The notes under the pieces are model-generated. The model ran no database searches. It was not told the origin of the DNA and saw only the letters and a program-made list of their open reading frames with translations. From Halovibrio salipaludis (GTDB taxonomy: Bacteria; Pseudomonadota; Gammaproteobacteria; Pseudomonadales; Oleiphilaceae): DNA of 64,000 bases. The position numbers were made by a program, and so were the translations under genes. The DNA lies in NCBI RefSeq assembly GCF_002286965.1, contig NZ_NSKD01000001.1, positions 62,001 to 126,000 on the forward strand, given 5' to 3'. Positions 17,997 through 26,625 of this stretch are shown here, one piece after another (positions within the stretch are counted from its first letter, which is position 1; each line of letters starts with the position of its first letter).

Positions 17997-18786
17997 CGCC
18001 CTGACTCTCTTTGGCTTCCTGAAGAAGCTTTTGTGCCCGGCTGAGCTTCTCTTTCATGGCATCAACCTGAGCGGTCACCTCAGAGACAGGCGCGCCTTTC
18101 TCCAGCTGCTGGGGCAGCGTCACGTTGAAGTCCTTCTCCAGCGACTCAACCAGTTCCGCGTCCTGCTCGATCAGTGCGCCCTCGATGCCCTCGAAGATTT
18201 CCATGTAGGTGTCATGCACCAGCTCGGTGGCCTCTTCGGTCTCACCCTCGGCGTGCTCCACGGTGACCTTCTCCAGGTTGGTAATGATCCGGTCAATCGG
18301 GTCACCTTCCCCGGAGTCAGCCTCCTGACCCTTATTGGAACCACCGGATGCCTGATGCTTCGAAGCCATCTTCACGGCGCCCAGACCCTGCCATAGCGCG
18401 GCTTCCAGAGCTGCCTGCTGCGCGCGGACACGCTCGATGCCGCTGTCATTGTCCACAGCTTCCTTGAACCCATAGATGCCCTGCCAGATGGAGGCATAGA
18501 CCGGCACATAGGTCACCTCCACCGCCGCGTGCAGTTTCACCTCTTCCCAGAGCTCAATGAGCTGGTCCGTTTCCACGGCGTCCGGGCCGTTCTCGGCATA
18601 GGCTGCCGTCATGGTGTCAAGGCGGTCGGTGAACCGACCAACATCCTGTTCATAGGTGCCGAGATTGCCCTTGAGGTTCTGGACATGCTCGCCTATCTCA
18701 CCACTGGCCAGAGCACTGGTGGACGCGAATCCAACAGAGACAGCCAGCGCCAATGCTCCGGTAATCGTCGTAAAACGCTTACGCAT
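17986..18786 (-). CDS. Unrecognised helical periplasmic protein leading the iron transport operon
   Basis: This protein of 266 residues has a Sec signal peptide (basic start MRKRF, hydrophobic core, probable cleavage after STSALA). The mature part is almost wholly helical and acidic. It has a VEVTYVPVYASIWQGIYGF segment near residue 90-110 and a low-complexity glycine/acid stretch around 165-180 (SGGSNKGQEADSGEGD). I do not recognise a named family. Overall character and neighbourhood recall imelysin/EfeO-type iron-binding proteins, but the diagnostic metal motif of that family was not seen. It overlaps fbpA by 11 bases and sits directly under a Fur-like box, so a role in iron acquisition is likely. 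Confidence 0.7.
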   Translation of the reverse strand: MRKRFTTITGALALAVSVGFASTSALASGEIGEHVQNLKGNLGTYEQDVGRFTDRLDTMTAAYAENGPDAVETDQLIELWEEVKLHAAVEVTYVPVYASIWQGIYGFKEAVDNDSGIERVRAQQAALEAALWQGLGAVKMASKHQASGGSNKGQEADSGEGDPIDRIITNLEKVTVEHAEGETEEATELVHDTYMEIFEGIEGALIEQDAELVESLEKDFNVTLPQQLEKGAPVSEVTAQVDAMKEKLSRAQKLLQEAKESQGDVF

Positions 18787-18819
18787 CACGTTTCCCTCTA
18801 TCCCTACCAATTTCGCAAA

Positions 18820-18834
18820 CAATAACGATTCTCA
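18820..18834 (-). promoter_or_regulatory. Candidate Fur box
   Basis: The minus strand reads TGAGAATCGTTATTG, matching 11 of 15 positions of the 7-1-7 Fur consensus TGATAATCATTATCA. It lies about 34 bases upstream of the first gene of the iron operon, and about 90 bases upstream of the divergent mgsA. Confidence 0.5.
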
Positions 18835-18925
18835 CCTCAACAGTAAAGGCATCACGGCCTGCGCGTACTCCCTGCCACCCGGGCCTGTGATAGGCTCAGA
18901 CAAGACTCACCCAGCAGGAGTAAGC

Positions 18926-19342
18926 ATGACAGACCCCATCCGCACTATTGCTCTGGTGGCCCACGACAACCGCAAACCCGCCCTGGCCGACTGGGTTCAG
19001 AGCAACCGCGAACAGCTCAACGGCCTGACCCTGATCAGCACCGGTACCACTGGCGGACTCATTGCGGAGCGGACTGAACTGCCCGTCACACGCCTGAAAA
19101 GCGGTCCCCTCGGCGGCGACCAGCAGATCGGCGCCCGCATTGCCGACGGCGAGGTGGACATGCTGATCTTCTTCTGGGATCCGCTGGAACCCATGCCCCA
19201 CGACCCGGACATCCGCGCGCTGCTGCGTCTGGCCACGCTCTGGAACATCCCGATCGCATCCAACGAGAGCACAGCGGATTTCCTGATCTCATCGCCGTGT
19301 TTCCAGGCTTATGACAGGGCGGTTCCGGGGCTGGGCGGGTAA
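18926..19342 (+). CDS. mgsA: Methylglyoxal synthase
   Basis: This 138-residue cytoplasmic enzyme converts dihydroxyacetone phosphate to methylglyoxal and phosphate, a bypass used when phosphate is short or sugar phosphates accumulate. Family motifs are complete: ALVAHDNRKPALADW at the start, STGTTGG for phosphate binding, SGPLGGDQQIGARIADGEVD with the catalytic aspartates, and a central FFWDPLEPMPHDPDIRALLR. The ATG at 18926 has AGGAG five bases upstream. It is slightly shorter than the Escherichia coli enzyme. It is transcribed away from the iron operon. Confidence 0.95.
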   Translation: MTDPIRTIALVAHDNRKPALADWVQSNREQLNGLTLISTGTTGGLIAERTELPVTRLKSGPLGGDQQIGARIADGEVDMLIFFWDPLEPMPHDPDIRALLRLATLWNIPIASNESTADFLISSPCFQAYDRAVPGLGG

Positions 19343-19378
19343 GCCTGAGTTAAGGCTATCGACAGTGTGCGAGATCCA

Positions 19379-19909
19379 TCACCGCTGAGCCTCCTCAAGG
19401 ACATTGATCACAGCGCTGTAGTCTTCTACCCGATTCGGTCGGTTACTGCTGAAACGGGCCAATTCCAGTGGCGTGCGGCCCTCGCCATCCCTCAGGGTCG
19501 GGTCAGCGCCAAACTCCAACAAAAGTCGGGCTCCCTCGGGATTATTCGTTATCGCCGCAGCATGCAGGGCCGTAAACCTCGTACCGTGGGCCTTGCTCAC
19601 GCTGTTGATATCAAGACCATTGTCCACCAGGTGCCTGAGAACCGGTCGGGCTTCTTCAGGACCCAATACATCCACAACATACTGGGCTCCCGCCTCCCGA
19701 TTGAGCTGCTTTACGTCCGCTTCATCCGGGTGAAACCAGTAAAGCGACTGTTTCGCGCTCCAACGAAAGACCGCTGGTGTCTCCTCATCCATATAGACCG
19801 CAATTAGTTTGAAGGTCGACGTGGTGGCGAAATGATACACAGTCACCCCACAGACAGTGACCACCAGGAACACCAGAACAACCGCTAGTCCTTTCACAAA
19901 CCTACTCAT
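19379..19909 (-). CDS. Membrane-anchored ankyrin-repeat protein
   Basis: This 176-residue protein has a single N-terminal membrane anchor (about residues 8-27). A region of about 80 residues with no recognised family follows, then two ankyrin repeats (HGTRFTALHAAAITNNPEGARLLLEFGAD and the next unit, residues 108-160). The ATG at 19909 is preceded by AAGGAAG; the frame also has a TTG at 19924 that overlaps the previous gene and is less likely. It is coupled to an unrecognised gene 11 bases upstream. Small exported or anchored ankyrin proteins commonly serve as immunity proteins for secreted toxins, but that is only a possibility here. Confidence 0.7.
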   Translation of the reverse strand: MSRFVKGLAVVLVFLVVTVCGVTVYHFATTSTFKLIAVYMDEETPAVFRWSAKQSLYWFHPDEADVKQLNREAGAQYVVDVLGPEEARPVLRHLVDNGLDINSVSKAHGTRFTALHAAAITNNPEGARLLLEFGADPTLRDGEGRTPLELARFSSNRPNRVEDYSAVINVLEEAQR

Positions 19910-19920
19910 AGCCGCTTCCT

Positions 19921-20403
19921 TCAAATCCAGGCGATGGTATCCGGCTTAATATCGCTCAGCACAATCCGTTGTTTGGCCTTCGGGATTGATGACGTCAGCC
20001 CTTTAAGCCGATCCTCGAATGGTTTTCGTTGCTTGATTGCAATGGCGCTTCGAACAGACTCATAAACCCGGGGGTCCTCAAGATCCTCTTCAGTCGCGTG
20101 CTTCCACCAATGTTTCGCCGATTTCTGCGCAACCTTACGGATCAATTTCTTGACGGATGTTCCGGGCTTACGCCGAAGGATGATATTAAACAGAATGTCG
20201 ATGAAACCAAGCAGGTAGGATCCATCAATCGCAACAACCAGCAAAGCCTGGGCATACCGCCTCAGATCCATTGTCATCGGAGTTGTCTTGATAACAGGCT
20301 TCCTCGAGGGCCAGAAAAACGCGAGCACCTCCCGGGCTTCACGTTCGTTCAGCACCACTTTGGAATCCGGGATTTCGGGTAGGGAGAGTGTCGTCTCACT
20401 CAT
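19921..20403 (-). CDS. Unrecognised 160-residue protein
   Basis: I do not recognise this protein. The N terminus is acidic (MSETTLSLPEIPDS), followed by a short hydrophobic patch (YAQALLVVAIDGSYLLGFIDILFNII, too polar to be certain as a membrane helix). A very basic helical segment (RRKPGTSVKKLIRKVAQKSAKHWWK) and a mixed C-terminal half end in DTIAWI. The ATG at 20403 was chosen because AGGAG lies seven bases upstream; ATG at 20406 is possible. It precedes the ankyrin gene on the same strand and is divergent from the WYL regulator. Confidence 0.55.
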   Translation of the reverse strand: MSETTLSLPEIPDSKVVLNEREAREVLAFFWPSRKPVIKTTPMTMDLRRYAQALLVVAIDGSYLLGFIDILFNIILRRKPGTSVKKLIRKVAQKSAKHWWKHATEEDLEDPRVYESVRSAIAIKQRKPFEDRLKGLTSSIPKAKQRIVLSDIKPDTIAWI

Positions 20404-20531
20404 CATTTGACTCCTTTCAATAGAACCCCATCCAGTGGGGATTTGAAGAGCCCTGAGCGTAATTCCGCTAACCATGATATGCAATAACCTCATGCTCATG
20501 GCGGGTAGGGCAATTATACCGGACAACTGCT

Positions 20532-20574
20532 AGGCTCCCTGATGACGGAAAATAAGCATCCGCTCAGGGAGCCT
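20532..20574. repeat. Perfect 11-bp inverted repeat covering the WYL-gene ribosome binding site
   Basis: The arms AGGCTCCCTGA (20532-20542) and TCAGGGAGCCT (20564-20574) are exact reverse complements separated by 21 bases. The right arm contains the AGGGAG Shine-Dalgarno sequence of the GTG start at 20577. It may act as an operator between the divergent genes or as an RNA hairpin that hides the ribosome binding site. Confidence 0.8.
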
Positions 20575-20576
20575 CT

Positions 20577-21542
20577 GTGAGCCAGATCGAACGCATCTAC
20601 CGCATCCACGACATCCTGCGCTCAGCCCGCCACCCGGTGCCCATGCAGCGCTTCATGGAGACCCTGGAAGCCTCACGGAATACCGTTACCCGTGACTTTC
20701 AGTTCATGCGCGACATCCTCGGCGCTCCCCTCACCTATAACCGGGACCACAACGGGCACGAATACGATCCGGAAGAACCCGTGTTCGAACTGCCAGGCTT
20801 CTGGATGAACGCAAGCGAGCTCCACGCCCTTCTGGCCCGCGAGCAACTGCTTGAAGCCGTCCAGCCCGGCCTGATGAGCCCGCATCTCGCCCCACTCAAG
20901 AACCGCATCCGCGAGCTGCTCGGCGATGACGGCGACACGGCGCAGCGACTGAACGAGCGCATTCGCATTCAGCCCATCCTTGCGCGAGACGCGCCGGAAT
21001 CCGTTTTCCGAACCGCTGCGGAAGCCACCCTGCGCAGCCTACAGCTCGAAACCCACTACACCAGCCGAAGCCGTGAGCAGACACGCCAGCGCGAGATAAG
21101 CCCCCAACGGCTGCTCCACTACCGCTCCAACTGGTACCTGCTCGGCTGGTGCCACGAGGCGGAAGACCTGCGGTTATTCTCGCTCGACCGTATGGCATCA
21201 CCCAGGGTGACAGAAGAAACCGCCCACGAATGCGCTCCGGAAACCATCGACAACCAGTTCAGTGCCAGCTTCGGTATCTTCACCGGTGAAGCCGAACAGT
21301 CCGCCCACCTGAAATTCTCCGCCCAGGCTGCCCGCTGGAGTGCCGAGGAAACCTGGCACCCTCAACAGTATGGCGAATGGCGCGATGACGGCTGCTTTCA
21401 CCTGCATGTGCCCTACGCAGACCCGACCGAGTTGGTTATGGAGGTGTTGCGGTATGGGGCGGAAGTAGAGGTGGTTGAGCCGGAGAGTTTAAGGCGGGAT
21501 ATTGCGGACCGAATCTCACAAATGCATGGGGTTTACTGGTGA
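20577..21542 (+). CDS. HTH/WYL-domain transcriptional regulator
   Basis: This 321-residue protein has an N-terminal winged-helix domain (MSQIERIYRIHDILRSARHP to about residue 65). A middle region and a WYL domain around residues 160-215 follow; its ISPQRLLHYRSNWYLLGWC segment gives the domain type. The C-terminal extension (HVPYADPTELVMEVLRYG) is also typical. WYL regulators bind nucleic-acid or nucleotide ligands and often control phage-defence genes. The start is GTG with AGGGAG upstream. It lies 82 bases before cas3 on the same strand, so regulation of the CRISPR locus is plausible. Confidence 0.88.
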   Translation: MSQIERIYRIHDILRSARHPVPMQRFMETLEASRNTVTRDFQFMRDILGAPLTYNRDHNGHEYDPEEPVFELPGFWMNASELHALLAREQLLEAVQPGLMSPHLAPLKNRIRELLGDDGDTAQRLNERIRIQPILARDAPESVFRTAAEATLRSLQLETHYTSRSREQTRQREISPQRLLHYRSNWYLLGWCHEAEDLRLFSLDRMASPRVTEETAHECAPETIDNQFSASFGIFTGEAEQSAHLKFSAQAARWSAEETWHPQQYGEWRDDGCFHLHVPYADPTELVMEVLRYGAEVEVVEPESLRRDIADRISQMHGVYW

Positions 21543-21559
21543 TTTTTTCAGTGGTGCAC

Positions 21560-21577
21560 GCCCTGAGTCAGCAGGGC
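21560..21577 (+). promoter_or_regulatory. Small hairpin between the WYL gene and cas3
   Basis: GCCCTG and CAGGGC (6 bp stem, 6-base loop) lie in the 82-base gap before cas3. No U tract follows, so it is not a standard terminator; it may be an attenuator or a remnant. Confidence 0.3.
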
Positions 21578-21624
21578 TGTTAACGTCCACAACACGCGAT
21601 AATCGGGAAAGCCTGGTAAAGATA

Positions 21625-24372
21625 ATGCAGAAAGACAACTGCCATCAGAGTTACCACCGTTACTGGGGTAAGGCTATGCCGCAGAGTAATGGGCCTGAAA
21701 ACGGACCCCGTTGCCATCTGCTGCCTTATCACTCAATGGACGTCGCCGCAGTTGGGCATGTTCTGCTTTCCGAGGAAACATCAAGAAATCGCTCTCTGGC
21801 CGGCTACCTTGGAATTGAACCAACCGAGTTGCAGGCTGTTTTCACGTTTCTTCTGACAATCCACGACATTGGAAAGTTCGCGAGAGCATTCCAAAGCTTG
21901 GCGGCACCTGCCCCCGAACTGCTCATCGAGCCTGATCCTCACCTGCCGTACCGATTGCGACATGATGCACTGGGAATGCTGCTGTGGAAGCAATGCTTTT
22001 CCCGAAGCAACGAATTTTCCAAAGCATGGTCCTGGCCAACAGGCACAGCAATGGAACGTCAACACAAACGCTCCCTGGAGACGTTCCTTAACATCACTTT
22101 TGGACATCACGGCAAGCCAGTCGATGCCGGCAGCGAGGCGCTCGCCGACCATTTCTACCCTGAAGACGAGGAAGCTGCCTGGGCATTTGCCCGAGACTGT
22201 GCAGCACTCGTCGCTCCCCAATGGCCCTGTGAACTGATGGGAGACAAAGAGTGGGGGAAGACACTCAAACGCCTAAGCTGGCACCTGGCCGGTCAGGCGG
22301 TGCTCGCCGACTGGATAGGATCCGATCAGTCGGTTTTCACCTACAAGGAGGATCCCGTTTCCCTCGAAGACTACTGGAATGAAACAGCACTGCCGAAAGC
22401 TGTAGAAACAGTCCACAGGATTGGCCTGAACAATTCCTCAAAACCCGCCCCTTTCAAAGGTTTTGAGACGTTCTATGGCTTTCCCCCTACCCCGTTACAA
22501 AACTGGGCCGAGGAAACAGCCATCGAGGCACCATCCAATCTCTTCATTCTTGAAGACGTAACAGGCGCAGGCAAAACTGAAGCCGCCCTGACGTTGGCGC
22601 ACCGATTGATCGAAAAGGGCTTTGTTGAAGGCGCCTACTTCGGCCTCCCTACCATGGCAACATCCAACGCCATGTACTCACGCATTGCCGATATCTATCC
22701 CCGGTGGTTCTCAGAAAACGATTCACCGAGTCTGGTACTGGCGCATAGCGCAAGGCACCTCAATGAGTCGTTTGCCGCCTCCCTTGAGCACCAGCAGCAG
22801 GACACCCAATACGGCATTGGCGAACAAACAGGGTCAGCCTCCTGCAATCAGTGGTTCGCTGACTCCCGCAAGAAGGCGCTACTGGCTGATGTTGGCGTTG
22901 GCACGATAGACCAGGCCCTTATGGCCGTGCTGCCATTCCGACACCAATCGCTCAGGCTGGCTGGGCTTGCTAATAAGGTGCTGATTGTAGACGAAATCCA
23001 TGCATGCGATGACTACATGCTCACGCTTCTGGCCGCCGTACTGGAAGCGCACGCAAAACAGGGCGGTTCCGCCATACTTCTCACGGCTACCCTTCCTATC
23101 GAGATGCGGGAAAAGCTCATCAGCGCCTGGAACAAAGGGCTTGGAGAGCACGAACAGCCAGAGCTCAACAACCATAATTTTCCATTGGCGTCTCAGGTCA
23201 GTCGGAATGGCATCACAGAATCGCCGGTGAAAACCCGTAAGAGCGTACAGCGCCACGTTCTAACCCAGCGACTGGACAGCACCGACGAGGTCCTTGCAAT
23301 CCTGCGGGAAACCATGGAGCAAGGCGGATGCGCATGTTGGATCCGTAATACGGTTGATGACGCGATTGCAGCCGCCCAATGGTTATGGGAATCAGTGGCC
23401 GATCCCAGCCGGGTCATCCTGTTTCACAGCCGGTTCATCATGGCCGACCGACAATCGATTGAAGAAAAAGCACTGACTCACTTTGGCAAGGACTCAAATG
23501 CGACCGACCGGCGTGGCTACATACTGATTGCGACCCAGGTGATCGAGCAATCCCTGGACCTCGATTTCGACTGCATGATCTCAGACCTCGCACCGATAGA
23601 CCTCTTGATACAACGCGCCGGTCGCCTCCATCGCCATTCCCGGACTCTGAAAGGAGACAGATGCCAGCAGCCGGACGCCAAGGATAAGCGACCAACTCCC
23701 GTGCTGCACATTCACGCCCCGCCACCCCAGACTAACGCGGAAAAGGACTGGATAAGGCGCTTCCTCCCTGGAACAGCAGCGGTCTATCGGAATCATGGTC
23801 AGCTCTGGCTAGGCCTCAATGTTCTGGAAGAGCGTGGCGGAATTCGTATGCCGGAAGAGGCACGCCACTTGATCGAATCCGTTTACGGGCCGGATGCAGA
23901 CACGCAGATTCCTGAAGCGCTGGTGGATAGCTTCTTTGAGCAGGAAGGAGAACGCCAGAGCCAGGTCACCATGGGTCACTTCAACCGGCTCAATCTGGAC
24001 AAAGGGTACACGACGGCAAGTGCTAATGGATGGCAGGAAGAAATTGATATCGGGACCCGCCTATCAGATGAACCCAGCGTCACCGTCACTCTGGTTCGGT
24101 TGAACGAAGCTGGCACTGCCCTGAAACCCTGGGCCGAGACAGCCAGTCATCCGTGGGAGATGAGTCAGGTACGGATTCGGCAGTCTCTGGCAAGACAGCT
24201 TCCGGAACTTTCGCCGGAGACCAATGAACTATGGGAGACAACGGTAGAGCAAAAACCAGGTCTCAAGTTCTCAGTTCCATGGTTGGTGGAACAGGAAGCT
24301 GATGCATTGAATTACAACGAACGCCTCGGACTATACCGGCAAAGCGCTCTGAGCATAGAGGATAAAACATGA
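21625..24372 (+). CDS. cas3: CRISPR-associated nuclease/helicase Cas3, type I-E
   Basis: This 915-residue effector nuclease is recruited to Cascade-bound DNA. The N-terminal HD domain has His36 in LPYHSMDVAA and His80-Asp81 in HDIGKFARAF. The SF2 helicase has Walker A GAGKTE near residues 314-319, DEIH at 456-459, a TATLP motif III, and the QVIEQSLDLDFD and QRAGRLHRH motifs V and VI. A C-terminal accessory domain completes it. The start at 21625 (MQKDNCHQSYHRYWGKA) aligns with the YWGK start of the Escherichia coli protein; the frame is open further upstream into the WYL gene. The stop overlaps cas8e (ATGA). Confidence 0.97.
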   Translation: MQKDNCHQSYHRYWGKAMPQSNGPENGPRCHLLPYHSMDVAAVGHVLLSEETSRNRSLAGYLGIEPTELQAVFTFLLTIHDIGKFARAFQSLAAPAPELLIEPDPHLPYRLRHDALGMLLWKQCFSRSNEFSKAWSWPTGTAMERQHKRSLETFLNITFGHHGKPVDAGSEALADHFYPEDEEAAWAFARDCAALVAPQWPCELMGDKEWGKTLKRLSWHLAGQAVLADWIGSDQSVFTYKEDPVSLEDYWNETALPKAVETVHRIGLNNSSKPAPFKGFETFYGFPPTPLQNWAEETAIEAPSNLFILEDVTGAGKTEAALTLAHRLIEKGFVEGAYFGLPTMATSNAMYSRIADIYPRWFSENDSPSLVLAHSARHLNESFAASLEHQQQDTQYGIGEQTGSASCNQWFADSRKKALLADVGVGTIDQALMAVLPFRHQSLRLAGLANKVLIVDEIHACDDYMLTLLAAVLEAHAKQGGSAILLTATLPIEMREKLISAWNKGLGEHEQPELNNHNFPLASQVSRNGITESPVKTRKSVQRHVLTQRLDSTDEVLAILRETMEQGGCACWIRNTVDDAIAAAQWLWESVADPSRVILFHSRFIMADRQSIEEKALTHFGKDSNATDRRGYILIATQVIEQSLDLDFDCMISDLAPIDLLIQRAGRLHRHSRTLKGDRCQQPDAKDKRPTPVLHIHAPPPQTNAEKDWIRRFLPGTAAVYRNHGQLWLGLNVLEERGGIRMPEEARHLIESVYGPDADTQIPEALVDSFFEQEGERQSQVTMGHFNRLNLDKGYTTASANGWQEEIDIGTRLSDEPSVTVTLVRLNEAGTALKPWAETASHPWEMSQVRIRQSLARQLPELSPETNELWETTVEQKPGLKFSVPWLVEQEADALNYNERLGLYRQSALSIEDKT

Positions 24373-25994
24373 ACCTCCTGAAAGATCCATGGCTACCGCT
24401 AAAACATAAGAATGGCGAGATCCGCTACCACCAGGTATCGTCCATTACCTCATCGGATATTATCGACCTCGCCCTCCCCCGAGCGGATTTCCAGGGTGCT
24501 GCCTACCAATTCCTGATTGGGCTGCTCCACACGGCTTTAGCGCCGGAAGACACTGATCAGTGGCTGGAGCAGTTTTCAGATCCGCCTTCATCAGTCGAGC
24601 TTGATCAAGCGTTAGCACCCTTTATTGACTCATTCTTTCTCGACAGTGACGGCCCGAGCTTCATGCAGGACTACGATTCGCTGGAGAATGAAAATGCAGT
24701 ACCCGCCTCCAGCCTCCTGATTGATGCGCCGGGTGCCAACACCATCAAAAATAATACGGATCATTTTGTTAAAGCGGGGCGCGCGGACACCTTCTGCCCT
24801 GACTGCTCCGCCATTGCCCTCTTCACGATGCAGATCAATGCGCCCTCGGGCGGGAAAGGATACCGCACTGGCCTCAGAGGAGGCGGACCGCTCACAACGC
24901 TTGTTATGCCAGAAAGCCCGGACACACCGCTCTGGCAAAAACTGTGGCTCAACGTCTTGGACCGCGAGACTTTCGAACACCCAGAGTCCGACCCGGACTC
25001 CCCCCACCTGTTTCCCTGGATGGGCCCAACGCGCACCAGCGAACATGGCGAGCAAACACGGCTCGACGATGTGCACCCGTTTCAAATGTTCTGGTCCATG
25101 CCCCGACGTTTTCGCCTCGCTTTTGAGAACATCGACAGTTATTGCGACCTTTGCGGACGCCACAGCCATTCGGTTGTTTCAAAGGTACGAGTCCGAAATT
25201 ACGGAATAAATTACGACGGTCCATGGCGCCACCCTCTGACACCCTACCGCCGTGATCCCAAGAAACCCGAAGAGCCCCCGATTTCAATCAAGGGACAACC
25301 AGGGGGTATCGGCTATCGCCACTGGGAGAGCCTGGTTCTTGAAGATAAAGAAGATCACGGCAACCTACCTGCTCCGGTTGTCCTCGACTATCCCAGAAAG
25401 GTTGATGAAGCAGCCATGGGGAACACCACACTGCCCCGGATAGCTCGAATCTGGGCTTTCGGTTACGACATGGACAACATGAAACCTCGGTGCTGGTACG
25501 CCGCGCAGGTACCCCTTATCGCCCTTCCACCTTCCAAACAGGATCGCTTGCTCGATTGGTTAAAAGTCCTTCTCAACCTGGCACAAGCCTCGGCGATGCA
25601 GGTGCGCAACGAAGTAAAAGGCGCATGGTTTAAGAATCCCAAGGAGGTAAAAGGTGACCTGACCTTCGTTGAAAATCGCTTCTGGGAACGGACCGAGCAC
25701 ACCTTTTACCAACTGCTCAAAGAGCTTGCTCAACGCCTCATCGAGCAGGAGGTCTCAAGACTACCGCCGGAACCCGCGGCACAGTGGTTCCGCCATGTCC
25801 AGAGTCAGGCAATCGAGGTATTCGATGAATTCGCACTATCAGGGCCTGCGGACACAGCGAACATGAAACGTATCACCCATGCTCGGAATCAATTGCTTAG
25901 TTGGTTTACACGCAACAAAACAGCAAAGGATTTCCGAAAACAGGCGGGCATTGAACGGACCAACACCACGAACACGAAGAAGGAGCCGTCATGA
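24369..25994 (+). CDS. casA: Cascade large subunit Cas8e (Cse1/CasA)
   Basis: This 541-residue subunit reads the protospacer-adjacent motif and starts DNA unwinding in the type I-E Cascade complex. The N terminus NLLKDPWLPLK is diagnostic. Two CxxC pairs, Cys143/Cys146 (FCPDC) and Cys259/Cys262 (CDLC), correspond to the zinc site of the family. The C-terminal four-helix bundle is recognisable in the last 130 residues. It overlaps cas3 and cse2 by four bases at either end, so the first three genes are translationally coupled. Confidence 0.96.
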   Translation: MNLLKDPWLPLKHKNGEIRYHQVSSITSSDIIDLALPRADFQGAAYQFLIGLLHTALAPEDTDQWLEQFSDPPSSVELDQALAPFIDSFFLDSDGPSFMQDYDSLENENAVPASSLLIDAPGANTIKNNTDHFVKAGRADTFCPDCSAIALFTMQINAPSGGKGYRTGLRGGGPLTTLVMPESPDTPLWQKLWLNVLDRETFEHPESDPDSPHLFPWMGPTRTSEHGEQTRLDDVHPFQMFWSMPRRFRLAFENIDSYCDLCGRHSHSVVSKVRVRNYGINYDGPWRHPLTPYRRDPKKPEEPPISIKGQPGGIGYRHWESLVLEDKEDHGNLPAPVVLDYPRKVDEAAMGNTTLPRIARIWAFGYDMDNMKPRCWYAAQVPLIALPPSKQDRLLDWLKVLLNLAQASAMQVRNEVKGAWFKNPKEVKGDLTFVENRFWERTEHTFYQLLKELAQRLIEQEVSRLPPEPAAQWFRHVQSQAIEVFDEFALSGPADTANMKRITHARNQLLSWFTRNKTAKDFRKQAGIERTNTTNTKKEPS

Positions 25995-26596
25995 ACCAGG
26001 ATTCAAACTACTACCACGTAATGCGCCGGCAGCCTCTCCAAAACAAGGTGCTGGCATGGTGGGCCAGGCTGCACCGGGATGAGCAAACACTTCAAAACCT
26101 GGAGTGGAACGGAAACAAACAGCCCCTGCCTCGCGGCATCGCTGCTGAATTGCGGCGATGCCGGACGGTTGATGACGCCATTCTGACCGAGGGTTTTCGT
26201 CATCTCTGGCTGTCCCTTACGGAAGATGAAGCAGGCCAGTCATGGACCATGATGGCGTGGGCAACCGTCGCTGCAGTACTGGCCGAGGTCCGAAGCCAAT
26301 CATCAACTTCTTTTGCCCGTGCGATGGGCAGCCAAAAGGATCAGACAGGTAAGCCTTATCTGAGTGAACTCAGGTTCGCGCAACTGCAGAAAAGCCACGA
26401 TGCCGATATCTTCCTTAAGCGTGCGCGCCGTGCAGTGGCATTGCTGGGTAACCAGGCTCACGTTCTCTCGCTGGCAGACAGCATTCTTCACTGGCATGAG
26501 GAAAAACATGGCCGGATCAGTCAGCAGCCGGAAAAGAGGCTGACCGTACGTTGGGCTATGGATTACTTCACTGCCCTCTCTGAATACCAGAAATAA
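25991..26596 (+). CDS. casB: Cascade small subunit Cse2 (CasB)
   Basis: This 201-residue helical protein is present as a dimer along the belly of Cascade, where it stabilises the crRNA-DNA hybrid. The conserved features are a helical N-terminal half with WWARLHRDEQ, then LRFAQLQKSHDADIFLKRARRAV, and a terminal WAMDYF. It overlaps cas8e by four bases and is followed by a 29-base gap with an AAGGAG site for cas7e. Basic residues lie on one face in LRRCRTVDDA and RRAVALLGN. Confidence 0.92.
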   Translation: MNQDSNYYHVMRRQPLQNKVLAWWARLHRDEQTLQNLEWNGNKQPLPRGIAAELRRCRTVDDAILTEGFRHLWLSLTEDEAGQSWTMMAWATVAAVLAEVRSQSSTSFARAMGSQKDQTGKPYLSELRFAQLQKSHDADIFLKRARRAVALLGNQAHVLSLADSILHWHEEKHGRISQQPEKRLTVRWAMDYFTALSEYQK

Positions 26597-26625
26597 CCCA
26601 AACGCTCGAACAAGGAGACCTCACA

